From: a virus
IMG/VR virus record: IMGVR_UViG_3300027754_005993
Coordinates: 1-64,000 of that record
Reading direction: 5' to 3' (one strand)
Length of the DNA stretch: 64,000 nucleotides
Notes under the pieces: model-generated
Databases searched by the model: none
What the model was told of the DNA's origin: nothing
Seen by the model: the letters and a program-made list of their open reading frames with translations, nothing else
Translations under genes and position numbers: made by a program
Part shown: piece after piece, positions 28,540 to 38,550 of the stretch
How the letters are laid out: every line of letters begins with the position of its first letter
Position numbering within the stretch: the stretch's first letter is position 1

Positions 28540-29487
28540 ATGTTATTTAACAAATATCCTCAACTGACATACAAGTTTGGAAATAAAGATATTCAGGTAG
28601 TGGATATATTTAAAAACATATCATTTTCAAATGTGGATACAAGTTATGCGTTTCGCGACTATTACATTGAAGATGGAGAAACTCCAGAATCGGTAGCAAT
28701 CAAACTTTATGGATCTTCCAATTTATCCTGGTTGATCCTGCTTGTAAATAACTTTACAAGATTACAGGACGACTGGTTTGTTTCTCAATTAGAATATCTT
28801 GGTCAACAAGAATCAAAATTTGGTGGTAACGCATATTATGTACCAGCACTTCCAGATCTAAAGATAGGAGATATCTTGGTAAGAGTAACTGGAACCGCAG
28901 GAACTGCTGCGACATCTGTTGACTCAACATCATATTTCCATGTAGCAGACTATGATCCATATTTTAGAAAAATAAGAGGAATATGTGGTGGCACTGGAAG
29001 CATATCCAAAGGGGATCTTGTACTGATTGCTAGACAAAATCCAGAAAATGGAACAGTAGCTCCCATATACTTCAACAATCAAGGCGATCCTTCACAACTT
29101 ACTAACTATACAAATATTCTTTATAAGGAATCATATAATAAAAGTGTTCTTTATTTTTACGATTCATACAGTGTCATACTAGATCCGTATAGATTTTCTA
29201 TATCTGGTAGAACATCCATTAATTCTAATACAACATATTTGAATACAACAGATACCACCACTGAGAATAACTTTGCTTTGTGTTTATTATATCGTTATGG
29301 TATATGTGGAGGAACAATGCCTGTAGGTGTTTTAAAGAAAACCTTGGGTGAAGACGAATTTGCTAAATACATTAACAAGCAAAAAATAAAGGTATTAAAT
29401 CCAGAGCATGTTGCAAATGTTCTGAGTGTCATAGAAAGTGCTATAGAAACTGACACCGTGTCTAAAACATTCATAATAGAAATATAA
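28540..29487 (+). CDS. 53: Baseplate wedge protein gp53
   Basis: 315 aa. N-terminal part gives the gp53 signature: YAFRDYYIEDGETPESVAIK, LYGSSNLSWLILLVNN, then DDWF. LysM-like segment characteristic of gp53, which joins wedges to the hub. Longer than T4 gp53 (196 aa), with an inserted beta domain at about 95-150 and a C-terminal extension (KTLGEDEFAKYINKQKIKVL). Follows gp48 by 1 nt. Confidence 0.85.
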   Translation: MLFNKYPQLTYKFGNKDIQVVDIFKNISFSNVDTSYAFRDYYIEDGETPESVAIKLYGSSNLSWLILLVNNFTRLQDDWFVSQLEYLGQQESKFGGNAYYVPALPDLKIGDILVRVTGTAGTAATSVDSTSYFHVADYDPYFRKIRGICGGTGSISKGDLVLIARQNPENGTVAPIYFNNQGDPSQLTNYTNILYKESYNKSVLYFYDSYSVILDPYRFSISGRTSINSNTTYLNTTDTTTENNFALCLLYRYGICGGTMPVGVLKKTLGEDEFAKYINKQKIKVLNPEHVANVLSVIESAIETDTVSKTFIIEI

Positions 29488-29490
29488 AAT

Positions 29491-32400
29491 ATGCCAAGTT
29501 TTCCTAAAGATCTAGAAAATCAAACAAATACAGCGCAGATGTCACCATATACATCTGCACAAGATTCCATTTTACATCCAAATGAATCTAGAATAGAATC
29601 CTTAGTACTTTCCAAAAAAGATAAAAGTGGTAAAGACATTGAGTTTCAACTATTACCATGGCCTGGTTCTAAGGTGGTTCTTCGTCCTCCATTGTCTCAT
29701 ATTTCATTCACAGAATCAATACCAAATAATTGTATATTTGGAAGTATGGTTGTATATGATGATAGAAATTGGATTGATGAGTTTAGATTTACTGGAAGCG
29801 AACAAGTTGAAATTAAATTCAAGATTGGTCCAAAAAAAGAAAATGATGAATCTAAGGATTCCGATAAACTTATAACTCTTAAGTTTCAGATCTACAACGC
29901 CAAATCAATATCAGACGAAACAGATTTTACTCAGACAAATACACTAGATGAAAGATTAAGTGTTTGGAAACTTGAATTTGTAAGTTCTGATGTGTTCTAT
30001 AACACATATTTTTCTAAAATTCAAGATCAGTATAATGATACCACATTTGTTGGTCGTATATCTACTGGATATACGGGGGACATTAGTGCTAGTCCAAATA
30101 TAGAGGATAGAGTAGAAAAAATAGGATATATTGATACCTTATTTAAACAGTTGAAGTTTAAAGTCAATTCAGTTGATTCATCAACCAATTATATTTGGTT
30201 AAAACCGCACAATTTATCATACCCCTTCATGAAGTCCCAGGGAAGATTAAAGTTGTTACCTCTTTTGAATTATATTGCTAATTTTAGTTGTAACGATAAA
30301 GATAAAACTGTGGATTATGTTGTATGGGAAGATAGAGATGGCTGGAATTTTAGATCCATCTATACAATGGTAAAAGATGAAAAGGCAGTAGATGGATTTA
30401 CAATAACATCAGATTTGACAAATCCTAATAGAATACTTGGATTTCAGGTGGTCAGTGAATATAATATTGAAAATCTTTTAGAAAATGGTGGATTATTTTC
30501 TAACTATATGAGAGAAAATCCATTTTATTCTCCTCATGCCAGCAAGTCACAATTTACCAACTATAATGGATTTGTACAGAGATATGAAAATACAGGATTT
30601 GAAAGTCCAATTTTTAATATGGATGTAGGCCTTCAGTTTCCTCAACATGACATTTTATATAATTATTTTCATGGTAAAGACTCAAAACCTTTAACAAAAA
30701 TTGAAAACTATCCTCTAGTTTCTAAATCCAATTTAGACAACATTTTCACAGAAGTAACTCAATATACCCCAGATGGTGCTGGAGATGATGCATCATCTTT
30801 TTTATCCTTTGAAGTAGGTAATAATGTTTATGGATTTATGGATAAATCCATTAGATTGAATAATCCATATCCAGCAAATTCGTGGAACCAATATGGAGAT
30901 AATTATATTCCAGATTTGCCATTCAGCGATATCGCTTATGTTCCACAGTTTGACATAACCAATTCGTATGAAACGGGAGATGGCAAAGACTTAATCAACT
31001 ATTATCATTATGTTAGAAAACCACTATTAGAGAAAAGATCAGAGTATAAAAGACTAAAAGATATTAAACGCAAATGGGAAGTATATCGTTGTACCATTTG
31101 TTGCCATGAAAATGGTGCTTTAGGTTCAACTGCTGACATTGCGATTCTACAAAATCCAGGAGGCGCAACAGGAATTACATATTCCTTATTGTTTGGTCCA
31201 ACTGGAATCTACGCATCAAAGGATGACACTTATAAGGTTATTGCTGCTGGATCCTTTACCGATACTCTAAATTATCAAGCAGGAAATACCTTCTACCAGA
31301 GAGGATTGACATATTCATACGATCTCACTAAAGCACCGTACAATGAAACTCTGGGTCAGTTCTTTAATCTAACTGGACCAACTGCTCCAGAAGCATATAC
31401 TAAATTTGTAATTGATAGAGCAACTCAACAATATGATATTATAATTTCAAAATTTGAAGAACGCAAGACTGATCTTGAGGCGTTTGTTAATACAAATGTT
31501 GATCGCTATAAGAAAACTGCCGATGATATATTTGCTTCGGTACAAATCACCAAAGTGGGAGATCCACAACGAGATCTCGTCGCTCCTCAACCACGACCAA
31601 TAGATTTACTACAAGGAATCTCAAACCGATTCATGGGAGATGCCATAATCGGAGAACAACTTACTGATTGGCCAATCACTTCATATGAATTTGGAATGGT
31701 TCCACATTCCAAGGTTGGAGTGAACACAGGAATTGCTCAAGTAGCATTTGGCGTTGATCCAACTCCCGCACTACGATCAACGATAACATTTAGAAGTCTT
31801 GATGGTGGACCAGTCGGTGGTAATAACAATTGTAATGGAACTGAAAGATGGTGTAATTGTTGTTCTGGAGGAATCCTAACTAATGATTTTATTTGTATTG
31901 AATTTGGAGATGATTTCGAAGAACGAATCAATGCAGCAACACAAGAATGCAAAGATAGAGATCCATGTAACTGTCGGCTGATTCAGGTGGTGGATGGAAC
32001 CGTCCCCAGTGGTCCCTTTGTTGGTCCGTGTACGGTACAAGTACCTCATGTACCAGTACCTAGTGATCTCCGTGACTGTATTCCTATACCACCAAATGAG
32101 AATGGATGTCAAGATAATACTGTTCCTTGTTGTTTCACTGCGGACAATGAACCTGGATCGTTTTGTTTCTGTCTGGATCCTGTTATATGCGAAACAATAC
32201 AAGGATCTCAAGTAGATAATTGTTCCCTTTGTTTGGAAGGTGGACCTAGTGGTGGACCTAGTGGTGGACCTAGCGGACCTGGCGGACCTAGTGGTGGTGG
32301 CGACAATGATATTATTGTAATTATCATTCAGGGAAATACTGGTCCAACTGGTCCAACTGGTCCAACTGGTCCAAGTGCTCTTCCAACAGAAAAAGATGTA

Positions 32401-35229
32401 ATTTACATTCCAGTAGATTCTTTACAAGAATGCTCTAATGATAAAATCATTCGTGGATTTATCAAGCACACAACAAAGGAAGCAGTTGGGCAATATAATC
32501 AAATATATGTCTATGCTGCGCCATACCTCTGGGATGTAGAAGTCAGCGATTGGTCATTCTACGATTATGGTACAGAATCTGGGTTGATTCCTGGTGTTGT
32601 AGATCCCATAATTAAAGAAAATACACAAAATTGTCTTTTATCCTCAGGTTGCTATAATACCACATGCTTGAGTTCTGTCGCACTTGAAGTGTTGAGAAGA
32701 ACATGCGTAGCAGAAATACAATTATTGAGTGTAGAACTTGAAATAATGAAACAACTTAAGGAAAAAATTCAAAATGAATATAAGAGTGCATGGATCAAGA
32801 ACTACGCAGAATGGCATACAAGAAATTCATTCTTCTTCTCCAAGAATCCTGGTTCCTCTATCTTCAAATCAGAAGTAAAGGAAACTGTTTCTTCTCCACT
32901 TTCGCTTCAAAATATAAAATCCATAACTCGTAAGGAAATTCGTGGAAGTAGATATGAACTTCTTTCTAATAAGATTGGCATAACTGGAGCATCTGCTGGT
33001 CAATGGTTATATAAGATTTTCTTTGGTGGACAAACTGGATCCACTGCTCATCCCTATTATAGTCAAAAATATAAGGAAGAGTCATTCATAACATCTAGAA
33101 AACCACATTCTTGGTTTGGATTTACTGACGCAGATGGAACTGATGATAAAACTTTCTTTATTGATGGTGGAAAATTTACATACGAAGGACAACCTGTAGA
33201 TTCTAGTCCAGATTATCGTGGAGAGGAATATCGCGAACAGGGAGCAATTCATATTGGATCAAATGATTTACAAGATCTGACAACAATAACTTCAGAGGCA
33301 AATCCAATTTTTGATTATGGTTATGCGCAATCAGATTTGAGCAAGCAAGATGGAGCAGCATCAATACTTTCTATTGAAGATCTCAAGAAGTATAGAAATA
33401 CATTCAACTTCTACCAAACTGGAGCAACAAGCACACCACCCAATATAAAGAAGGAACAAATTTCTTCTTATGTTAGAATCGAATTCGCAACTCCAATTGG
33501 ATTGGATAGAATCAAAGATTTTCCAAATGGATTTGTACGAGATGCTGGTGTTGAATATTTCTTACCATATCTTGTAAGTTTGACGGTTGGACCATTAGGA
33601 AGACAAGCACCAAAATATAATGTTGCTGTAATTGGAATGGATCCTTTTGGATTTGATGTTGCGGTAAAGAAGATTAAAGATGATCTTCCAACAAATAGAA
33701 AACTACAAGGAATAGATAAAGGTAATTATTATGATTGGTGGAATCATGATACTGGATCCGTACTATCAAAAGCAAATTACTTAACATCAGATTATAATGG
33801 AATGGATCTATGGCCAGAAGCAGGATTTGAAACAGAATTCCCATATTATTCATTTGATCCAACCGAAGACGATTTGCATAGTGGTGGACCAGATATGGAT
33901 TTTCATATGGGTGGTGGATATAACTTTGAAAATGGTTCCCAAAACTGGATGGAATCTTTATATCATTATGGAATGAGTAGCGGTAAACAATTTGATCCAT
34001 TGTATAGAACTTCTGTTGTTGGATCATATATTCTTCCAAACAGTTATAGAAAATTAAAACCACATCGTTCTTGGTGGTCATTGTTTGTTCCTAGAAATCT
34101 GTTTATTCCAATACGCTTTGCCAATATTCTCAAATCTCCAAATACAAAAGCAAGAGACATGTTTGGTGGAAGAGGAATATTTACAATTTCGCCAAATTAT
34201 TGGAGAACTTGGTATGGAAATGAATTTGCAAGTTGGATAAATCCAGATAAGATAAATTTAGAATCTTTAGTAGCTGAGAAGGCTCCAGATTTGAATTTCC
34301 TTGTAGATGACCACGATGAATATGCGGGTGAAGTTCAAAAAACCTATATTTCTGCCCACAAAGATCCAAATGTACATGGTTCTGGTTATTTTAGAGATTC
34401 GTTGATGTATTATCTGGCAGGAAATTATAATCTATACAGACCAGGATTAGTCAAGACTGAACTATGGCAATGGGATTTGAGTGGAGAAAGTGATTATGGA
34501 TTGATCACTCCACCAGTGGATACTGAATATGAACCATTTGACCGAAACTTCTCTGTACAGTTTGTGGTTCATGGTAAGGGAATCCGAACATGTAAGGATA
34601 TTGGATTGGAATGCGTGAATCCAAGTGCCATTCAAAATGGTCCTGTTCTTTCTGCTAGTGGATGCACTGCAAGTCCATATTGTAATTGCCCAGCGCAGTA
34701 TAATATACCAATAGAAGCAGAACCAACATATCTTGAAATTCAAAAATTATATAATGAAATAAATGAATGCGCCTTGATAGAAAATGTAATGGGTAAAGAT
34801 TACTTAGGTTGCGATTATAAAGATCCAAATTTACATTGTAGTTGTAATTGCCCAGAGCAAGGAAAACTCTATAATTCCTTTAATGCTATGACCAAAACAT
34901 ATGCGACTTTCTGGAACACTCCCCCAGGAGTTCCTCTACAACGAAATGCGGAAATGGTACAATTAGAATCGCAAAAGTTAAGACTAAAGATATATCCAAA
35001 TCCAAAGGTTAAAATTGGAAAGATTGTGGAGATATTTGATATAAACGACATACCAGAAAATACCAAATACAAATATAAAGCAATTTCTGGAAGATGGATG
35101 GTATATGAAATTTTCCACAGAATGACTCCTTCTTCATATTCTATGGAAATTATATTGGTTAGAGATTCACTACCGTTTGATCCAGAGCAAGCACAAGTAC
35201 CTACAAAAATATTGGACGCTAATAATTAA
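29491..35229 (+). CDS. Giant baseplate hub protein (gp27-like ends, collagen-like insertion)
   Basis: 1912 aa. The N-terminal about 400 residues (PPLSHISFTESIPNNCIFGS; QVEIKFKI; WKLEFVSSDVFYNTYFSKIQ; PLLNYIANFSC) fit the hub barrel domains of gp27/gpD-type proteins, and the last about 90 residues (NPKVKIGKIVEIFDINDIPE; SGRWMVYEIFHRMTPSSYSM; EIILVRDSLPF) fit the C-terminal hub barrel. Between them lie about 1400 residues: Cys-rich parts (CTICCHENG; CNCCSGG; PCNCRLIQ), GGPSGGPSGGPSGPGG and GPTGPTGPTGPS collagen-like runs at about 918-965, and a further large region (about 970-1700). It occupies the gp5/gp27 position between gp53 and gp25. Possibly the hub carries an external spike or fibre built from the insertion. 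Confidence 0.72.
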   Translation: MPSFPKDLENQTNTAQMSPYTSAQDSILHPNESRIESLVLSKKDKSGKDIEFQLLPWPGSKVVLRPPLSHISFTESIPNNCIFGSMVVYDDRNWIDEFRFTGSEQVEIKFKIGPKKENDESKDSDKLITLKFQIYNAKSISDETDFTQTNTLDERLSVWKLEFVSSDVFYNTYFSKIQDQYNDTTFVGRISTGYTGDISASPNIEDRVEKIGYIDTLFKQLKFKVNSVDSSTNYIWLKPHNLSYPFMKSQGRLKLLPLLNYIANFSCNDKDKTVDYVVWEDRDGWNFRSIYTMVKDEKAVDGFTITSDLTNPNRILGFQVVSEYNIENLLENGGLFSNYMRENPFYSPHASKSQFTNYNGFVQRYENTGFESPIFNMDVGLQFPQHDILYNYFHGKDSKPLTKIENYPLVSKSNLDNIFTEVTQYTPDGAGDDASSFLSFEVGNNVYGFMDKSIRLNNPYPANSWNQYGDNYIPDLPFSDIAYVPQFDITNSYETGDGKDLINYYHYVRKPLLEKRSEYKRLKDIKRKWEVYRCTICCHENGALGSTADIAILQNPGGATGITYSLLFGPTGIYASKDDTYKVIAAGSFTDTLNYQAGNTFYQRGLTYSYDLTKAPYNETLGQFFNLTGPTAPEAYTKFVIDRATQQYDIIISKFEERKTDLEAFVNTNVDRYKKTADDIFASVQITKVGDPQRDLVAPQPRPIDLLQGISNRFMGDAIIGEQLTDWPITSYEFGMVPHSKVGVNTGIAQVAFGVDPTPALRSTITFRSLDGGPVGGNNNCNGTERWCNCCSGGILTNDFICIEFGDDFEERINAATQECKDRDPCNCRLIQVVDGTVPSGPFVGPCTVQVPHVPVPSDLRDCIPIPPNENGCQDNTVPCCFTADNEPGSFCFCLDPVICETIQGSQVDNCSLCLEGGPSGGPSGGPSGPGGPSGGGDNDIIVIIIQGNTGPTGPTGPTGPSALPTEKDVIYIPVDSLQECSNDKIIRGFIKHTTKEAVGQYNQIYVYAAPYLWDVEVSDWSFYDYGTESGLIPGVVDPIIKENTQNCLLSSGCYNTTCLSSVALEVLRRTCVAEIQLLSVELEIMKQLKEKIQNEYKSAWIKNYAEWHTRNSFFFSKNPGSSIFKSEVKETVSSPLSLQNIKSITRKEIRGSRYELLSNKIGITGASAGQWLYKIFFGGQTGSTAHPYYSQKYKEESFITSRKPHSWFGFTDADGTDDKTFFIDGGKFTYEGQPVDSSPDYRGEEYREQGAIHIGSNDLQDLTTITSEANPIFDYGYAQSDLSKQDGAASILSIEDLKKYRNTFNFYQTGATSTPPNIKKEQISSYVRIEFATPIGLDRIKDFPNGFVRDAGVEYFLPYLVSLTVGPLGRQAPKYNVAVIGMDPFGFDVAVKKIKDDLPTNRKLQGIDKGNYYDWWNHDTGSVLSKANYLTSDYNGMDLWPEAGFETEFPYYSFDPTEDDLHSGGPDMDFHMGGGYNFENGSQNWMESLYHYGMSSGKQFDPLYRTSVVGSYILPNSYRKLKPHRSWWSLFVPRNLFIPIRFANILKSPNTKARDMFGGRGIFTISPNYWRTWYGNEFASWINPDKINLESLVAEKAPDLNFLVDDHDEYAGEVQKTYISAHKDPNVHGSGYFRDSLMYYLAGNYNLYRPGLVKTELWQWDLSGESDYGLITPPVDTEYEPFDRNFSVQFVVHGKGIRTCKDIGLECVNPSAIQNGPVLSASGCTASPYCNCPAQYNIPIEAEPTYLEIQKLYNEINECALIENVMGKDYLGCDYKDPNLHCSCNCPEQGKLYNSFNAMTKTYATFWNTPPGVPLQRNAEMVQLESQKLRLKIYPNPKVKIGKIVEIFDINDIPENTKYKYKAISGRWMVYEIFHRMTPSSYSMEIILVRDSLPFDPEQAQVPTKILDANN

Positions 35230-35240
35230 TAAATAATAAT

Positions 35241-35633
35241 ATGATTAGTAACAGACCAAATTATACAGATTTACCATTTTTTCTTTCAAAAAATGCATTT
35301 ACTGGAGACTTAAATACAGTAAAGGATCTTTCCGCAATTCGGCAAGCTCTTAAGAATTTGGTTATGAGTGATAATGGAGAAAGACCATTTAATTATGATT
35401 TTGGTTGTGGATTTTATAAAACTATTTTTGAAAACTATACAATGGAACTTATGATGGATATTCAACAGAAAGTATCCAGCAATATACGAATGTTTGAGCA
35501 AAGAGTGATTATTAATAATATAAGAGTTGTTGATGCCCCAAAGCAAAATGCAATAAATGTTTATATTGATTTTGGTCTGCCAGATGTTAATATTCAAGAC
35601 ACAATAAGTATAGCACTAACAAGGACAAGATAA
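35241..35633 (+). CDS. 25: Baseplate wedge protein gp25
   Basis: 130 aa. DLSAIRQALKNLVMSDNGER, PFNYDFGCGFYKTIFENYT is the gp25 (lysozyme-like wedge) signature; gp25 forms the wedge core with gp6 and nucleates sheath assembly. One of the best conserved contractile-tail proteins. Stop overlaps the gp6 ATG. Confidence 0.93.
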   Translation: MISNRPNYTDLPFFLSKNAFTGDLNTVKDLSAIRQALKNLVMSDNGERPFNYDFGCGFYKTIFENYTMELMMDIQQKVSSNIRMFEQRVIINNIRVVDAPKQNAINVYIDFGLPDVNIQDTISIALTRTR

Positions 35634-37399
35634 TGGCAACAAATAGCAATACACCAACAACACTTGGAAGTCTTGAGTTTTCCGAGATTAAGAGAAATCT
35701 AACAAGTTATTTGAAGAACCAATCTGTATTTTCTGGATATAATTTTGAAGGAAGTGCGTTACAGTCTGTAATTGATTTATTGGCATATAATACTTTTTAT
35801 TATGCGTATTACGCCAATATGATTAATGCGGAAGCATTTTTAGACAGTGCTCAAAAAGAAGATTCTATAATTTCTCTTTGTAAGCCTCTCGGATATACAG
35901 TTCCTGCTAGAACTTCCTCACGCGCATCTATACTTGTTTCTGGATTGTCTGGAGTAAATACAATTGCATCAGGAACTGTATTCCGTTCTTCAGATTCTAA
36001 TGGAACTTCATATAACTTCTACACCTTAGAGGATATTCCAGTAGTAGATGGTCTTGCTTCTGCTTTTAATGTTTATGAAGGAATAAATTATATTTCATTT
36101 GATGCTCTTCCAAATTTTGACTATGAAAATCAAAAAATAGCAATTGCTGCTACAACTGTAGATCTTGATACTGTTCAAGTTACAACAACAGATGATGCGG
36201 GAGATGTTCGGGTCTGGAGCAAAGTAGGAAATATTGGATATACTTCCAGAATAGATGAAAATATCTACTTTATAGAAAGAACAAGTACTGGATTTGCGAT
36301 TCTATTTGGATCTGTGAATTCAGTTGGAAAATCAATAGATTCTACCATAGAAAAATTAAATGTTCGTTACTTGACCTGTAATGGTTCTGCTCCGAATAGT
36401 CTTTCTGCATTTTCTTCACCAACACTCAATGGTGTTGTTCAAGCGGTAAGTCAATCTTTTGGTGGTAAATCAAATCCAGATCTTGATGAAGTTCGTTTTA
36501 TTGCTCCAAAATGGTTTGCTGCTCAAGAACGAGCAGTCACAGTCAATGACTATAAAGCATTGCTTCTGCAATCTGGTTATTTTCAATCTGATCAACAATT
36601 TAATGTATTTGGTGGTCAAGATCTGATACCACCAAAATATGGAAGAGTATTTGTTAGCGCAAATCTACAAGTTGGAAATGAAGGCGATGACGCAAAAATA
36701 AGAGACATTATGAATTTTCTCAAGGATCGTAGCGTAATTACAATCTTCCCTGAATATGTAATAACTGAAGCATTAAATGTATATACTGATTTTTTCTTTG
36801 GATTGGGACCAAGTACAACAAACGACGCAAAGACACGAACCAGTTTATTGGGATCGGTTAAATCTTTATTCAAAGCAAATTACAGTGTAACTGGAAAATT
36901 CAATGTTTCATTTAGTGCATCCGATTTCATCTCTTTATTGAGAGGAAACTCAAGTACAGATATAAGCACCATTATTATTTCTCCTGATAATTTTACAAAT
37001 TATGTCAGAGAGACTTTAGTTGCAGATAAAGAATATCTGTTTAACTTGGGAAATGAATTATATCTTCAACCATTTACTTCGGTGAATATCACGGAACCAT
37101 TTGATACAGCACTGAACGCAGTTGGAACTAAATCCGTGCTAAGAATGTCAGTAAGTTCAAATTCATCCAAAAACAATAAAACAAATCTTCAGTTATATCA
37201 CATAAATCAAACAACTGGAGAAGAAACTTTTGTTCCTGGAGATTATGGATATTTTATAGCAAACCAAGGTGTTATATCAATCAATAAAGGTTTGATATCA
37301 ACAACAGCAATAATGAATGTTGTATTCGCGAAAAAGAGTTTTAATATAAAGTTCAATAACTTAGTAACTTTTGATTATAATACGGTAGCAATAGTCTAA
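35633..37399 (+). CDS. 6: Baseplate wedge protein gp6
   Basis: 588 aa. N-terminal YNFEGSALQSVIDLLAYNTF, YYAYYANMINAEAFLDSAQK, then LCKPLGYTVPARTSSRA is diagnostic for gp6-type wedge proteins (J-like). It forms the wedge ring with gp25 and gp7. TVNDYKALLLQ and the GKFNVSFSASDFISLL region are also family-typical. Its start and stop both overlap neighbouring genes. Confidence 0.92.
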   Translation: MATNSNTPTTLGSLEFSEIKRNLTSYLKNQSVFSGYNFEGSALQSVIDLLAYNTFYYAYYANMINAEAFLDSAQKEDSIISLCKPLGYTVPARTSSRASILVSGLSGVNTIASGTVFRSSDSNGTSYNFYTLEDIPVVDGLASAFNVYEGINYISFDALPNFDYENQKIAIAATTVDLDTVQVTTTDDAGDVRVWSKVGNIGYTSRIDENIYFIERTSTGFAILFGSVNSVGKSIDSTIEKLNVRYLTCNGSAPNSLSAFSSPTLNGVVQAVSQSFGGKSNPDLDEVRFIAPKWFAAQERAVTVNDYKALLLQSGYFQSDQQFNVFGGQDLIPPKYGRVFVSANLQVGNEGDDAKIRDIMNFLKDRSVITIFPEYVITEALNVYTDFFFGLGPSTTNDAKTRTSLLGSVKSLFKANYSVTGKFNVSFSASDFISLLRGNSSTDISTIIISPDNFTNYVRETLVADKEYLFNLGNELYLQPFTSVNITEPFDTALNAVGTKSVLRMSVSSNSSKNNKTNLQLYHINQTTGEETFVPGDYGYFIANQGVISINKGLISTTAIMNVVFAKKSFNIKFNNLVTFDYNTVAIV

Positions 37400-38538
37400 T
37401 GTTATCATCTTCACTAAACAAAAAAGTAGTAACTGTAGATAATAGTCTTGCTAGATTGTATGACACAATCAGTGAACTAAATTCTACTTTATTTAATAGT
37501 GTTTGTCCAACGAATCATGATATAACTAATCAAATACCATTGTGGGTTATATTTGAAAAGGAAGATAGAATATCTAATGGCAATAGTGGATTAAATCTCT
37601 ATGATTTCCTTCAAAAATATTATGATTGGTTATATTGTGATGAAACTGCTGGAGCACAATATGAATTGTCCAAAAGATTATTAGATATAGTTGATGTTGA
37701 AAAAACTAGAAGTAAGTTTCTAGAGCGTTTAGCAGGTATATACGCAACTGGATTTGATGTAAATTCTCTAGAATCGTATGGTGGTCTGGTTCGCGAAGAA
37801 AACTTAAGAAAATTCATAAAAGGAATCAGAAGAACATTCTATCACAAGAAAACGACTGAAGATGGTATTCGTTATTTCTTTCAGACTCTATATGGAGTTG
37901 ATGAAGAAGACATACAGATACAGGTTCCAAAAGAATTTATACTCAGACTGAATGGTGGAAAATTCTCAGATCCTAATTTCCTTTTCTCTGGTCAAACTGG
38001 AGGGTATACTGCTACAAATGCCTTAAGTGGAAGTTATCTCAATGGATCGCGATTACAGGATGGAAATTGGATTCAGGATTGGTCATATCTGCTGAAGGTT
38101 GGAATTTCTTCCTCCAAGTATAAACAAAACTATCTTGATATCGCACATCCTGCTGGATTGAAAGTAGTTTTTGAAAAAACACTCGCAGATTATCAAGGCC
38201 CAACATTTGACGATACTGTTGCTACAATTTGCGATTCTGCGTATCTTAGAAATTATACTCCATATGGAATTTCTTTCAATTATTCCTCATCTGGAGCAAC
38301 ATCATCAAATACTTACTGGTCTACTGTCTCTGGATTGACACTCATAGGTCTTGCTAGAAATACGGGTTGCTGTGGGGCAAGTTATTCTGGGTTCACTGGA
38401 ACTACCCATGTATTTCCAAACTGGTCTGGGCAATATTCTACAAGTAATTTTAAGGACATATATATCAGCACAATGTTTGAATTGTGCTATCCGACAGAAT
38501 CTGGAGGATCTCCGAATTCTGGGTATGTTTGTATTTAA
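37399..38538 (+). CDS. 7: Baseplate wedge protein gp7-like
   Basis: 379 aa. LYDFLQKYYDWLYCDETAGA, QYELSKRLLDIVDVEKTRSK, then ENLRKFIKGIRRTFYHKKTT, EDGIRYFFQTLYGVDEEDIQ follow the pattern of gp7-position wedge proteins in T4-like marine phages. Much shorter than T4 gp7 (1032 aa). Located between gp6 and gp8 as expected. The C-terminal part is unrelated, Gly/Ser/Cys-rich (GCCGASYSGFTGTTHVFPNW). Confidence 0.75.
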   Translation: MLSSSLNKKVVTVDNSLARLYDTISELNSTLFNSVCPTNHDITNQIPLWVIFEKEDRISNGNSGLNLYDFLQKYYDWLYCDETAGAQYELSKRLLDIVDVEKTRSKFLERLAGIYATGFDVNSLESYGGLVREENLRKFIKGIRRTFYHKKTTEDGIRYFFQTLYGVDEEDIQIQVPKEFILRLNGGKFSDPNFLFSGQTGGYTATNALSGSYLNGSRLQDGNWIQDWSYLLKVGISSSKYKQNYLDIAHPAGLKVVFEKTLADYQGPTFDDTVATICDSAYLRNYTPYGISFNYSSSGATSSNTYWSTVSGLTLIGLARNTGCCGASYSGFTGTTHVFPNWSGQYSTSNFKDIYISTMFELCYPTESGGSPNSGYVCI

Positions 38539-38550
38539 TTAGGAATTAAA

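Noticed and set aside
32240-32390. Tandem short repeats that resemble a small CRISPR or satellite
   Set aside because: The repeats keep reading frame and encode Gly-x-x collagen-like triplets; there are no spacers.
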